Positions 1 to 5,584 of a DNA stretch of 9,532 bases are shown piece by piece (within the stretch, counting starts at the first letter, position 1; each line of letters opens with the position of its first letter). The stretch spans positions 1 through 9,532 of the forward strand of contig CAZTPJ010000110.1 of assembly GCA_964614515.1 (NCBI GenBank), read 5' to 3'. Origin of the DNA: CAZTPJ01 sp964614515. Lineage in GTDB: Bacteria; Planctomycetota; Phycisphaerae; Phycisphaerales; UBA1924. The position numbers were made by a program, and so were the translations under genes. Below the pieces are notes generated by a model. That model had not been told where the DNA came from. It made no database searches and saw nothing but the letters and a program-made list of their open reading frames with translations.

Positions 1-103
1 CCGGTCACTCACGCCCGTTGACCTCATCCCATCGCCCGAGCACAGCGGCAAGTCCGCAGCTCCACGGCCGACAAACCCCAGTACGACCGCCCGACCGCCT
101 CAA

Positions 104-132
104 TTGACGTGGGCCGTGGATCGACGTACCGT
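104..132 (+). promoter_or_regulatory. putative promoter of the tRNA-His gene
   Basis: TTGACG (104-109) matches the sigma70 -35 consensus at five of six positions. Exactly 17 bases later comes TACCGT (127-132), which keeps the important T1, A2 and T6 of the -10 box. Transcription would start near 139, leaving a leader of about 35 nt before the mature tRNA at 174. The -10 box is weak, so this is plausible rather than certain. Confidence 0.35.
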
Positions 133-173
133 TGATGTTCGCACCCGTGGCGTGGGAAACGCCGGGTTTGGAT

Positions 174-247
174 GGTGGCCATAGCTCAGTTGGTAGAGCA
201 CCGGGTTGTGGTCTCGGTTGTCGCGGGTTCGAGTCCCGTTGGCCACC
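174..247 (+). tRNA. tRNA-His (anticodon GTG)
   Basis: A full cloverleaf can be folded. The acceptor stem is GTGGCCA (175-181) with TGGCCAC (240-246). The D arm is GCTC/GAGC around AGTTGGTA. The anticodon stem CCGGG/CTCGG carries the loop TTGTGGT, so the anticodon is GTG (histidine). The T arm is GCGGG/CCCGT with loop TTCGAGT. The extra G at 174 opposite C247 is the G-1:C73 pair that histidyl-tRNA synthetase requires, which supports the identity independently. The 3' CCA is not encoded, so it would be added after transcription. No duplicated 3' end that could mark an integration site was found in the window. Confidence 0.96.
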
Positions 248-539
248 CTTACGCGGGCTAGCGGGCGATCCACGGCGTGACGCTGGATCCCGCTCGAATT
301 CATCGTGGCGTTCGCAGAGGCGCATCGGCGCCCGATCGCGTCAGCGCCCGATTTCCACAGCCTCCGATTGCGTCAGTGGTTGCAAAGGTCGCAGCGCACT
401 TCCCAGCGCGACTCAGCCGGACCCAGTCCATCGCGATCCGGCACTGCCTGGTCCACGGCGATTCGTTGCGCTCGCTCACCTGTAGGCTGCGCATGCAGAT
501 GTGATTCAAGTTGTCGATCGAACCGTCGGCAGCCGTTCC
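248..539. other. stretch without a recognisable gene between tRNA-His and the repeat array
   Basis: About 290 bp in which I see no convincing gene, terminator or RNA. Short open frames cross it on both strands, but their translations are Arg/Ser/Pro-rich, lack a ribosome binding site and resemble no family I recognise. The last part (about 508-539) resembles the variable spacers of the neighbouring array (tcaag, then cgatcgaacc, then cggcagccgtt), so the array probably once extended slightly further left. Confidence 0.5.
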
Positions 540-829
540 AGCCCGCTGCAACGGGCTTGCTGACTCATAGGCCACGCCTTCAGGCGTGGTTCAAGATTCC
601 CATCGTTCCGTCGCCAGCCGTCTCATCCCCAGCCCGTTTCAACGGGCTTGCTCGCTCATAGGCCACGCCTTCAGGCGTGGTCGAATGAGCCGATCAAACC
701 AGCGACGGCTGTTCGCTTCCAGCCCGTTTCAACGGGCTTGCTCGCTCATAGGCCACCGCTTCAGCGGTGGTCAAGCGACGTCCGGTCTGCATTGAGCGTC
801 GGCCGCACCGCAGCCCGTTTCAACGGGCT
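540..829 (+). repeat. left array of paired palindromes (REP/BIME-like), about 90-bp period
   Basis: Three full 50-nt units and one half unit are seen in direct orientation. Palindrome P1 (AGCCCGTTTCAACGGGCT) lies at 540-557 (variant centre CTGCAA), 631-648, 721-738 and 812-829. After the first three comes a 14-nt linker, TGCTCGCTCATAGG (two differences in the first copy). Then comes palindrome P2, CCACGCCTTCAGGCGTGG, at 572-589 and 663-680; the copy at 753-770 reads CCACCGCTTCAGCGGTGG. P1 starts are 91, 90 and 91 bp apart. The 40-41-nt spacers are only partly alike. The copy nearest the transposase (812-829) is P1 alone. By analogy with enterobacterial REP/BIME elements these hairpins are the likely substrates of the neighbouring HUH transposase; that link is inference. 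Confidence 0.9.
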
Positions 830-882
830 TTTCCGAATCTCGCGCTCAGGCACGCCGGCTCGTGTTCAAGTATACTTTGGCC

Positions 883-1344
883 ATGCCGCGCAATGTATAT
901 TGGGAACTGTTCTACCACCTCATCTGGCGCACGCGGGACAGCGCGTCGATGCTCGATGCGCGAGTCGAACCGTTCGTGCATAAGTACCTGATCCATCGTG
1001 CATTGCAAACTTCCGGTGTCATTGTTCACGCGGTGGGCGGCATCGAGGATCACGTCCACATGGCCGTGAGCCTGCCGCCGACGATCGAGATCGCCAAGTG
1101 GGTTGGAGACATCAAGGGCGCCAGTGCGCACGCGGTGAATCACGCGCTGCCGCGCATCGGCATGCTCGCCTGGCAGACGGGCTATGGCGTCGTTCCCTTC
1201 GGTAAGCGCGATCTGCCCTGGGTGGTCGCGTATATACGAAGCCAGCGTGCGCATCACGACGCCGGGCGCGTCGAGGATCGACTGGAACGCATCGTTCGCG
1301 TGGATGAAGCCGGGCCTGAGGATGATGTTGCCGAAGCCCGTTGA
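883..1344 (+). CDS. IS200-like / REP-associated HUH (Y1) transposase
   Basis: A 153-residue single-domain protein of the Y1 transposase family (PF01797 type), which cuts and joins single-stranded DNA at hairpins through a covalent 5'-phosphotyrosine. It opens with MPRNVYWELFYHLIWRT, the usual first strand. The metal-binding HUH motif is HVH in EDHVHMAVSLPP (His57 and His59). It is followed by IKGASAH, the WQTGYG motif near residue 97, and the catalytic Tyr117 in YIRSQRAHH. All core residues are present, so it may be active. ATG 883 is preferred because family members start just before this strand; a GTG at 862 in the same frame would add seven residues. No Shine-Dalgarno sequence precedes either start. 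The last codons and the TGA stop lie within a P1 palindrome (1335-1352). At this length it could be called a plain IS200-type TnpA; the mirrored repeats favour a REP-associated enzyme. Confidence 0.88.
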   Translation: MPRNVYWELFYHLIWRTRDSASMLDARVEPFVHKYLIHRALQTSGVIVHAVGGIEDHVHMAVSLPPTIEIAKWVGDIKGASAHAVNHALPRIGMLAWQTGYGVVPFGKRDLPWVVAYIRSQRAHHDAGRVEDRLERIVRVDEAGPEDDVAEAR

Positions 1345-1534
1345 AACGGGCTGAAGAGTGTTCGTCGCCGCGGGACATGGCTGCGCGTAGCGTCACCGCT
1401 GAGGCGACGGACCCTGCGAGCAAGCCCGTTGAAACGGGCTGCCGTGTTACCGTGGCGTCATGGATGCGTGCGTGGGCATCGATACCACGCCTGAAGGCGT
1501 GGCCTACGAGCGAGCAAGCCCGTTGAAACGGGCT
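1335..1534 (-). repeat. right array of the same palindromes, inverted
   Basis: P1 appears in reverse complement, AGCCCGTTGAAACGGGCT, at 1335-1352, 1423-1440 and 1517-1534, spaced 88 and 94 bp. The third unit is complete: P2 reverse complement CCACGCCTGAAGGCGTGG at 1485-1502, then the linker CCTACGAGCGAGCA at 1503-1516. The second unit has a decayed P2 at 1391-1409 (CGTC...GACG with one internal mismatch) and a worn linker (1409-1422) ending in GCGAGCA. The first unit is a lone P1 overlapping the end of the transposase gene. Bases after P1 in the first and third units share CTGAAGAG. The array ends about 50 bp before the stop codon of the converging methyltransferase gene. Confidence 0.88.
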
Positions 1535-1585
1535 GAAGAGCGGGCGTTCGTGCTGGACCGGACTCCGGCGCATCGCGGACCTTAT

Positions 1586-2260
1586 CTATCGCGGATTCAT
1601 CGCCGCGACGTGCGCCACAAGGACACCCGCGCGCAGCGGGATGATGGTCGAAACGAGCGATGGGTCGCCCGCGATCGCGCGGTTGAAGGCGTCCACCGCG
1701 TCGCGATTGATGTTCGAGCCGGGCGCATCGGTGATCTGCCAGCCGGATGACAACGCGTTGTCCACGGCCAGGATCCCGCCGATTCGCAGCAGCGGGCGCG
1801 CGAGACGCCAATAGTCCGCGTACTCGGTCTTCTCCGCGTCGATGAAGAGCATGTCGAACGAGCCACGGCCGTGATGAGCCATCAGGCGCGGGATGATGTC
1901 TCGCGCATGGCCTTCATGGAGTTGAACGCGATCCGCGAGATTCATCCGCGCGAACGTGTCGCGTGCGAACGCGGCGTGCTTGGCATCGAGTTCGATGGTG
2001 TCGAGCGTGCCGCCGTGCGCCAGACCCCGGGCCAGCCAGCACGCGGAATTCCCCGCGAGCGTGCCGATCTCAAGGATTCGTCGTCCACCGCTGAGCGATG
2101 CAAGAATCTGAAGAAGACGGCCGACTTCGGGCGTGATGCTGATGTCGGGGATGCCCGCGGCGATCGCCCGCGGCGTAATGCTCGCAAGTTCCGCCGGCGC
2201 ACGCCCGAACACTTCGGAGATATACACGGCCGCGAGGGGATCAATGCGTTCGGCGGACAT
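1586..2260 (-). CDS. SAM-dependent O-methyltransferase (class I, COG4122 / caffeoyl-CoA OMT-like)
   Basis: A 224-residue cytosolic protein that likely transfers a methyl group from S-adenosylmethionine to a hydroxyl of a small molecule; the substrate cannot be read from sequence. The N-terminal helix region ends in SITPEVGRLLQIL (residues 41-53). This is followed by SAM-binding motif I, ILEIGTLAG (62-70), an acidic residue after strand 2 (IELDAK, 89-94), the family signature LFIDAEK (138-144) and VDNAL (166-170). The acidic residues of DAEK and DN normally bind the divalent metal and substrate hydroxyl. Length is normal for bacterial members (about 210-225). The gene starts 18 nt after the stop of the membrane-protein gene at 2279-2791 and is probably the last gene of that minus-strand operon. 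The ATG has no obvious ribosome binding site. It converges on the transposase repeat array. Confidence 0.88.
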   Translation of the reverse strand: MSAERIDPLAAVYISEVFGRAPAELASITPRAIAAGIPDISITPEVGRLLQILASLSGGRRILEIGTLAGNSACWLARGLAHGGTLDTIELDAKHAAFARDTFARMNLADRVQLHEGHARDIIPRLMAHHGRGSFDMLFIDAEKTEYADYWRLARPLLRIGGILAVDNALSSGWQITDAPGSNINRDAVDAFNRAIAGDPSLVSTIIPLRAGVLVAHVAAMNPR

Positions 2261-2278
2261 GGCGTGAACTCTGGACGA

Positions 2279-2791
2279 TCAGTTGGCCGGGTCGATGATG
2301 ATGGTTGTGGGGTTGGTGGTGATTGAAAGCATGTGGTCCACGGCGATGTCGAGATCCCCAGTATAGGTTCCGGGCTTGTCCGCGGTGAGGGTAAAGGTGA
2401 TCGTCATGCTGCGAAGCGGCGCGATGGGCTGATTGAAGGTATAGGTGACGATGCCGTAGTCGGGGTCGTACGACTCATACACCACGTCAACACTCTTGAC
2501 GGTAACGCCCTCGAGTAGCGGATCCCAGAAGTCGACGTCTTTGAGCGTTCGCTCCTTGTCGAGAGAGTTATGAATCAGGATCGTGATGTCGAAGTCATCG
2601 CCAACGGTGACGCGCAGCGGCTGCGTGATGGTGACGGCGATGCCCTCGGCCGGACCGATGCGGCTGCCCAGCCAGATCAAACCGATCACGCCGCCGCAGA
2701 TGCAGATGAGCGAGAGAGCGCCGATCACGGCCATTATGATCAACAGCGTGTTTTTCATGGCCGAGAAGGATATGACTCCAGGCGAATCCAT
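2279..2791 (-). CDS. membrane-anchored beta-rich protein of unknown function
   Basis: A 170-residue protein with one strong hydrophobic segment (residues about 14-42, rich in Ile, Leu and Gly) followed by a soluble domain (50-170). That domain alternates strands and turns (ITQPLRVTVGDDFDITILI; MTITFTLTADKPGTYTGDL), like an Ig-like or DUF11-type beta sandwich held outside the membrane. I recognise no catalytic motif. The ATG at 2791 lies 2 nt after the stop of the upstream permease gene, with a GGAA six bases before it, suggesting translational coupling. An internal ATG at residue 12 (codon 2756-2758, MKNTLLII) would give a more typical signal anchor and cannot be excluded. The similar motif VTVGDDFDITILIHNS resembles secreted domains that contact partner proteins, but no partner is visible. 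Confidence 0.75.
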   Translation of the reverse strand: MDSPGVISFSAMKNTLLIIMAVIGALSLICICGGVIGLIWLGSRIGPAEGIAVTITQPLRVTVGDDFDITILIHNSLDKERTLKDVDFWDPLLEGVTVKSVDVVYESYDPDYGIVTYTFNQPIAPLRSMTITFTLTADKPGTYTGDLDIAVDHMLSITTNPTTIIIDPAN

Positions 2792-2793
2792 TG

Positions 2794-3735
2794 CTATTCC
2801 AGTGGCGGCACAACCATCGCACGCCGCCTTCCACCACGAATCACCGCATCACCAATGAAGATGCCCACCGCCACCCAGATCATCGCGAACGCCACGAATC
2901 GATCCACATCAAACGGCTCATCGAGGATGAACACGGCCGTGATGAACTGAATCGATGGCGCCAGTGGCTGGAGAAACCCGATCGTCACCAGCGAGAGTCG
3001 CCTGGCCGCGGCGACAAACCACACCAGCGGCGCAACCGTCACGAATCCCGCGAGCGCAAGGATCGCGAGCGTGGCGACATCGTTATATGCAGCGCTCTCC
3101 GGGCGCGAATGCGACCACGCCAGATATCCCAACGCCACAGGCCCCAGCAGCATCGTCTCGACAAACAACCCCGTGTTCGGACCGACGCGCGTGCGCTTGC
3201 GAATCAGGCTGTAAAACCCGAACGACACGGCCAACACGATCGCGATCCACGGCAGCCCCCCGCGCGCGAACGTCAGATACACGACGCCGCCGATGGCGAT
3301 CACGGCCGCGACCCACTGCATCCCGCGCAGGCGCTCCCGCAGAAAGATCATCCCCAGCAGCACCGTGACCAGCGGATTGATGAAGTAGCCAAGGCTCGAC
3401 TCGATCAGGCGCTCCTCCGCGATCGAATAAATGAACACAAGCCAGTTCGTCGCGACGAGGACAGTCGACAGCGCCAGCCACGCGAGCATTCGCCGATCGC
3501 GGATGATCGCGCCGACCGCCGGCCATTGCCGCGCCAGCCAGATCACCCCCGCCAGCACCACGATCGACCAGACGATGCGATGCCCCAGGATCGTCGCCGG
3601 CGGCACATGCTTGAGCATGACGAAGTAGAACGGCGAGATGCCCCACCAGATATACGACGCCACGGCGAAGAAGAGGCCAGCGCGGGCGTGCGCCTCCGCG
3701 GAGTTCGACAGAGCGGGTTGTGCGGTCGTGGACAC
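2794..3735 (-). CDS. rarD: RarD-type permease of the EamA / drug-metabolite transporter family
   Basis: A 313-residue inner-membrane protein with about ten hydrophobic segments, the usual topology of two EamA repeats. RarD hallmarks are present: WWGISPFYF (30-38), GHRIVWS (51-57), NWLVFIYSIAEERLIESSLGYFINPLV (97-123, the most diagnostic stretch) and LGMIFLRERLRGMQWVAV-like continuation (127-143). The second half contains PLVWFVAAARRLSLVTIGFLQPLAPS (236-261) and FILDEP (269-274). The Escherichia coli protein is known as a chloramphenicol-sensitivity-related permease, but the natural substrate of the family is unclear, so only the family is asserted. The start codon is GTG (3733-3735) without a Shine-Dalgarno sequence. 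The gene heads the cluster with the beta-rich membrane protein (gap 2 nt) and the O-methyltransferase. Confidence 0.92.
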   Translation of the reverse strand: MSTTAQPALSNSAEAHARAGLFFAVASYIWWGISPFYFVMLKHVPPATILGHRIVWSIVVLAGVIWLARQWPAVGAIIRDRRMLAWLALSTVLVATNWLVFIYSIAEERLIESSLGYFINPLVTVLLGMIFLRERLRGMQWVAAVIAIGGVVYLTFARGGLPWIAIVLAVSFGFYSLIRKRTRVGPNTGLFVETMLLGPVALGYLAWSHSRPESAAYNDVATLAILALAGFVTVAPLVWFVAAARRLSLVTIGFLQPLAPSIQFITAVFILDEPFDVDRFVAFAMIWVAVGIFIGDAVIRGGRRRAMVVPPLE

Positions 3736-3776
3736 GGGGTGGATGGTACGGAGCGTGGCGATCGTGCGCCCGCATC

Positions 3777-3803
3777 AGAGCACGAAGCGCAAGCGAGTGT
3801 CTT
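3777..3803. repeat. intergenic motif resembling a dispersed planctomycete repeat
   Basis: The bases CACGAAGCGCAAGCGAGTG (3781-3799) in the gap upstream of the RarD-type gene resemble a short motif that I recall as frequent in planctomycete intergenic DNA. Only one copy occurs in this window, so repetition itself is not shown here. Confidence 0.3.
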
Positions 3804-3834
3804 TCGGGCGTCTGCTGTGGAGTGGACCCGGAGG

Positions 3835-3859
3835 CACCGAGATCGAAGCGATCTCGGTG
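3835..3859. terminator. perfect 11-bp hairpin after the fructosamine-kinase gene
   Basis: CACCGAGATCG (3835-3845) is followed by the three-base loop AAG and CGATCTCGGTG (3849-3859), a perfect inverted repeat with 11 pairs. It lies 16 bp beyond the stop codon of the minus-strand kinase gene and about 100 bp before the RarD-type gene. The position suits a terminator or a 3'-end stabiliser for the kinase transcript, but no run of T follows on the minus strand, so it is not a textbook intrinsic terminator. Confidence 0.4.
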
Positions 3860-3875
3860 GCACGATCGGGGTGAA

Positions 3876-4733
3876 TCAGAGTCCGATCCTGCTGAGCGTG
3901 CGTTCGATGCTCGTCGCGTATCCGCCGCCGAAGAGTTTGGCGTGGATGAGCAGTGGATACAGGTTGTAGATGTCGCGGCGCAGCTCGAAGAAGCCGGGGC
4001 GGATGGGCCGCAACTCGTGATACCGCGAATAGAACGGCTCGCCAAAGCAGCCGAAAAGGCACATGAACGCGAGTTCAACCTCGGGGTGCGCGTAATGGAT
4101 CGCCGGGTCGATGAACGCCGTGATGCGCCCGCGATGCGCCAGCACATTGCCCGACCACGCATCGCCGTGGATGAGGCTCGGATGCGGCGGCTCGTTGATG
4201 AACTCGGCCAGGCGCATGGCCAACGCACGCAGGCGCACGGCCAACTTCGGCGATATCGCGCTGGACTCTTCGCACAGGCGCGTCATGTGTTCGATGCGAT
4301 GCCGCGAGAAGAACTCGACCCACGATTCCGTCCGCGGGTTCGGCTGGTGCAGCGGGCCGATCAGCGTGTCGCGCTCAAAGCCGAACGCCGGTGCGCGGAT
4401 CGCGTGGAGTTCGACAAGCAGTTCGGCCGCGTGCCGCTGCGCATCGGCATCGCACCCCGTCGCGCCGGGCATGAGTTGCATCACAAGCGCCTCATCGCTC
4501 TCGGCAAGCACTCGCGGCACCGGCAGCGCCGAATGTTCAGCAAGATATCGCAGCATCATCGCCTCGATGCGCAGCGTCGCCGATCGCGCGGCGTCATGCT
4601 TGACCACGGCCGTGGACCCATCCACAAACGTCACGCGATACACGCTGGCGATGCACCCGCCGGAGAGGGGTGAGGTTGAACACGGCGTGGCGAAGCCGAG
4701 GACGGACAGAGCATGTGTCAGCGAGGAGGACAT
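3876..4733 (-). CDS. fructosamine kinase family protein (FN3K / YniA-like)
   Basis: A 285-residue cytosolic kinase of the fructosamine-3-kinase family (PF03881), relatives of aminoglycoside phosphotransferases that phosphorylate ketosamines or ribulosamines on glycated proteins for deglycation. The nucleotide-binding Lys45 (TAVVKHDA) and Glu57 (RIEAMM) are present, as is the Brenner motif HGDAWSGN (189-196) with catalytic Asp191. The metal-binding FIDPAIHYAHPEVELAF (208-224) is intact, followed by the family C-terminus IYNLYPLLIHAKLFGGGY (255-272). Length matches E. coli YniA (about 286). The frame is open upstream to a TTG at 4802, but ATG 4731-4733 is preferred because it matches the family start. 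No Shine-Dalgarno sequence is visible. It is divergent from the secreted-protein gene at 4847, so the two may share the 113-bp control region. Confidence 0.93.
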   Translation of the reverse strand: MSSSLTHALSVLGFATPCSTSPLSGGCIASVYRVTFVDGSTAVVKHDAARSATLRIEAMMLRYLAEHSALPVPRVLAESDEALVMQLMPGATGCDADAQRHAAELLVELHAIRAPAFGFERDTLIGPLHQPNPRTESWVEFFSRHRIEHMTRLCEESSAISPKLAVRLRALAMRLAEFINEPPHPSLIHGDAWSGNVLAHRGRITAFIDPAIHYAHPEVELAFMCLFGCFGEPFYSRYHELRPIRPGFFELRRDIYNLYPLLIHAKLFGGGYATSIERTLSRIGL

Positions 4734-4783
4734 GGCGGTAACTGTCTTGTAACGTCCCGACGCCTGAACCCGGCGTATTCCGG

Positions 4784-4811
4784 TTGAACAATCAGCGTTC
4801 AATGGTATGAT
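4784..4811 (+). promoter_or_regulatory. putative sigma70-type promoter of the secreted-protein gene
   Basis: TTGAAC (4784-4789) and TATGAT (4806-4811) are separated by 16 bases. The -10 box matches the consensus at five of six positions. Counting seven bases on places the transcription start at about 4818, the first base of the perfect hairpin at 4818-4832. Confidence 0.5.
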
Positions 4812-4817
4812 GATTCA

Positions 4818-4832
4818 GTCGCGCTTCGCGAC
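4818..4832 (+). promoter_or_regulatory. 5'-UTR hairpin adjoining the ribosome binding site
   Basis: GTCGCGCTTCGCGAC is a perfect 6-bp stem with a 3-nt loop. It is followed with no gap by GGGAGGA (4833-4839), a strong Shine-Dalgarno sequence seven bases before the ATG at 4847. The Shine-Dalgarno sequence also rules out the closer ATG at 4842, which hits a stop after six codons. A hairpin at the very 5' end would be expected to shield the mRNA from 5'-dependent decay; this role is inferred. Confidence 0.45.
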
Positions 4833-4846
4833 GGGAGGACCATGCC

Positions 4847-5560
4847 ATGCGATGGATATTGACGATGTGTCTCGTGGTACTCGTGGGAGCGTCATCTCCG
4901 CCCGTGCGATTCAATCCTTTTCACACGGCACCTGCCCGCGAGTCCTATGACCAGTACGAGAAGGATATGCTCGCGTTGGAGCGCGAATACATCGAGCGCC
5001 GTCGCGGTATCCACGCCAAGTACCTGCACACGCTCTCGGTCGTTCGCGCCCACGCCGTGGAGGATGGCGATCTCGATGAAGTCGCGCGCATCGCTGAGGA
5101 AGAGGCATTCATCGCGGAATTGATGCGCCTGGAGAGTTCAACTCCATCGCGGCGAAGGATGCCGGCCCATGCTGCGCCCATACGTGTCTACGGCGATGGT
5201 CACACGCTCGCCGCCTTTGGCAACCGCAAGCGCGCCTGGGCCAATCGAAACTACACATGGTCGAACGTGCCCGAGTCGCTCGAAGGCTGGCGATTCACGC
5301 AGAAGGACGGCGGTGAGCCTGCCGCCATCACCGTCGAGGCGATCGGTTTCGGACGCCTGTATGTCGCCACCCGTGACGACGTCGAACTTCCGCTGCCGTG
5401 GACTCGCTCCTCAACTCACACCTTCGCCTACACCGATCAACACCGAACCACCATGTGCATCTGGTGGATGGTGACCAGCCCGGGCATGCGCATCACGATA
5501 CCTCAACACACATGGACCGGCGCGATCGTGCTCGCGCCACCCGAAGCCATCGTGCGATAA
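4847..5560 (+). CDS. secreted protein of unknown function with helical and beta regions
   Basis: A 237-residue protein that starts with a signal peptide (MRWILTMCLVVLVGASS, cleavage probably near residue 17). The next region (about 31-97) is charged and helical, with the hairpin pattern KYLHTLSVV...EDGDLDEVARIAEEEAFI. I recall helical hairpins with a GDLD turn as common in exported planctomycete proteins. After a short SRRRMP linker, the C-terminal part (111-237) looks beta-rich, with NRNYTWSNVPESLEGWRF (133-150) and IGFGRLYVATRDD (166-178). This resembles small sensor-like beta domains of exported planctomycete proteins, but I cannot assign a family or activity. It has a strong Shine-Dalgarno sequence and its own promoter, and is apparently transcribed alone; the next gene converges on it 24 bp away. 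Confidence 0.82.
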   Translation: MRWILTMCLVVLVGASSPPVRFNPFHTAPARESYDQYEKDMLALEREYIERRRGIHAKYLHTLSVVRAHAVEDGDLDEVARIAEEEAFIAELMRLESSTPSRRRMPAHAAPIRVYGDGHTLAAFGNRKRAWANRNYTWSNVPESLEGWRFTQKDGGEPAAITVEAIGFGRLYVATRDDVELPLPWTRSSTHTFAYTDQHRTTMCIWWMVTSPGMRITIPQHTWTGAIVLAPPEAIVR

Positions 5561-5584
5561 ACCACCCCCGCAGCATCACGGAAC

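Larger units (their letters stand above)
540..1534. mobile_element. REPtron-like element: HUH transposase gene between mirror-image palindrome arrays
   Basis: A single IS200-like transposase gene (883-1344) is bounded on the left by four P1 palindromes in one orientation and on the right by three in the opposite orientation. Loop sequence (TTTCAA against TTGAAA) and the order of P1, linker and P2 define the orientation. The gene-proximal copies on both sides (812-829 and 1335-1352) are lone P1 palindromes, so the minimal unit may be 812-1352. Classical IS200/IS605 elements have one subterminal hairpin per end and no mirrored multi-copy arrays, so a REP-associated arrangement fits better. No target-site duplication or accessory gene (tnpB, cas) is seen. 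The boundaries given are the outermost recognisable palindromes. Confidence 0.72.

Noticed and set aside
174..247. tRNA-His as an integration site for a genomic island
   Set aside because: No integrase gene and no repeat of the tRNA 3' end was found in the window.
5..325. Minus-strand open frame across the tRNA-His gene whose translation contains RDSNPRQPRPQPGALPTELW
   Set aside because: This is the familiar artefact of translating the antisense of a tRNA; the peptide comes from the T arm, anticodon and D arm, not from a gene.
540..829. CRISPR array
   Set aside because: Spacing is regular, but the repeats hold two separate perfect palindromes, spacers appear related to each other, the array is mirrored across a transposase gene, and no cas gene is present.
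862..882. GTG at 862 as the transposase start
   Set aside because: It would add seven residues before the usual MPRN start and has no ribosome binding site; it remains possible but less likely.
300..983. Short open frames over the repeats with translations such as STGLLAHRPRLQAW
   Set aside because: These recurring peptides are the repeat read in different frames; none has a ribosome binding site or an independent domain.
2791..3969. 392-codon plus-strand frame opposite the RarD-type gene
   Set aside because: It is Arg/His/Asp/Gln-rich low-complexity sequence typical of a high-GC shadow, while the minus strand encodes a clear transporter.
3083..4228. 381-codon minus-strand frame across the permease and kinase genes
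   Set aside because: It is a frame-shifted shadow of two recognisable genes and matches no domain.
4734..4802. TTG at 4802 as the kinase start
   Set aside because: The extra 23 residues do not match the family, and the segment covers the promoter of the divergent gene.
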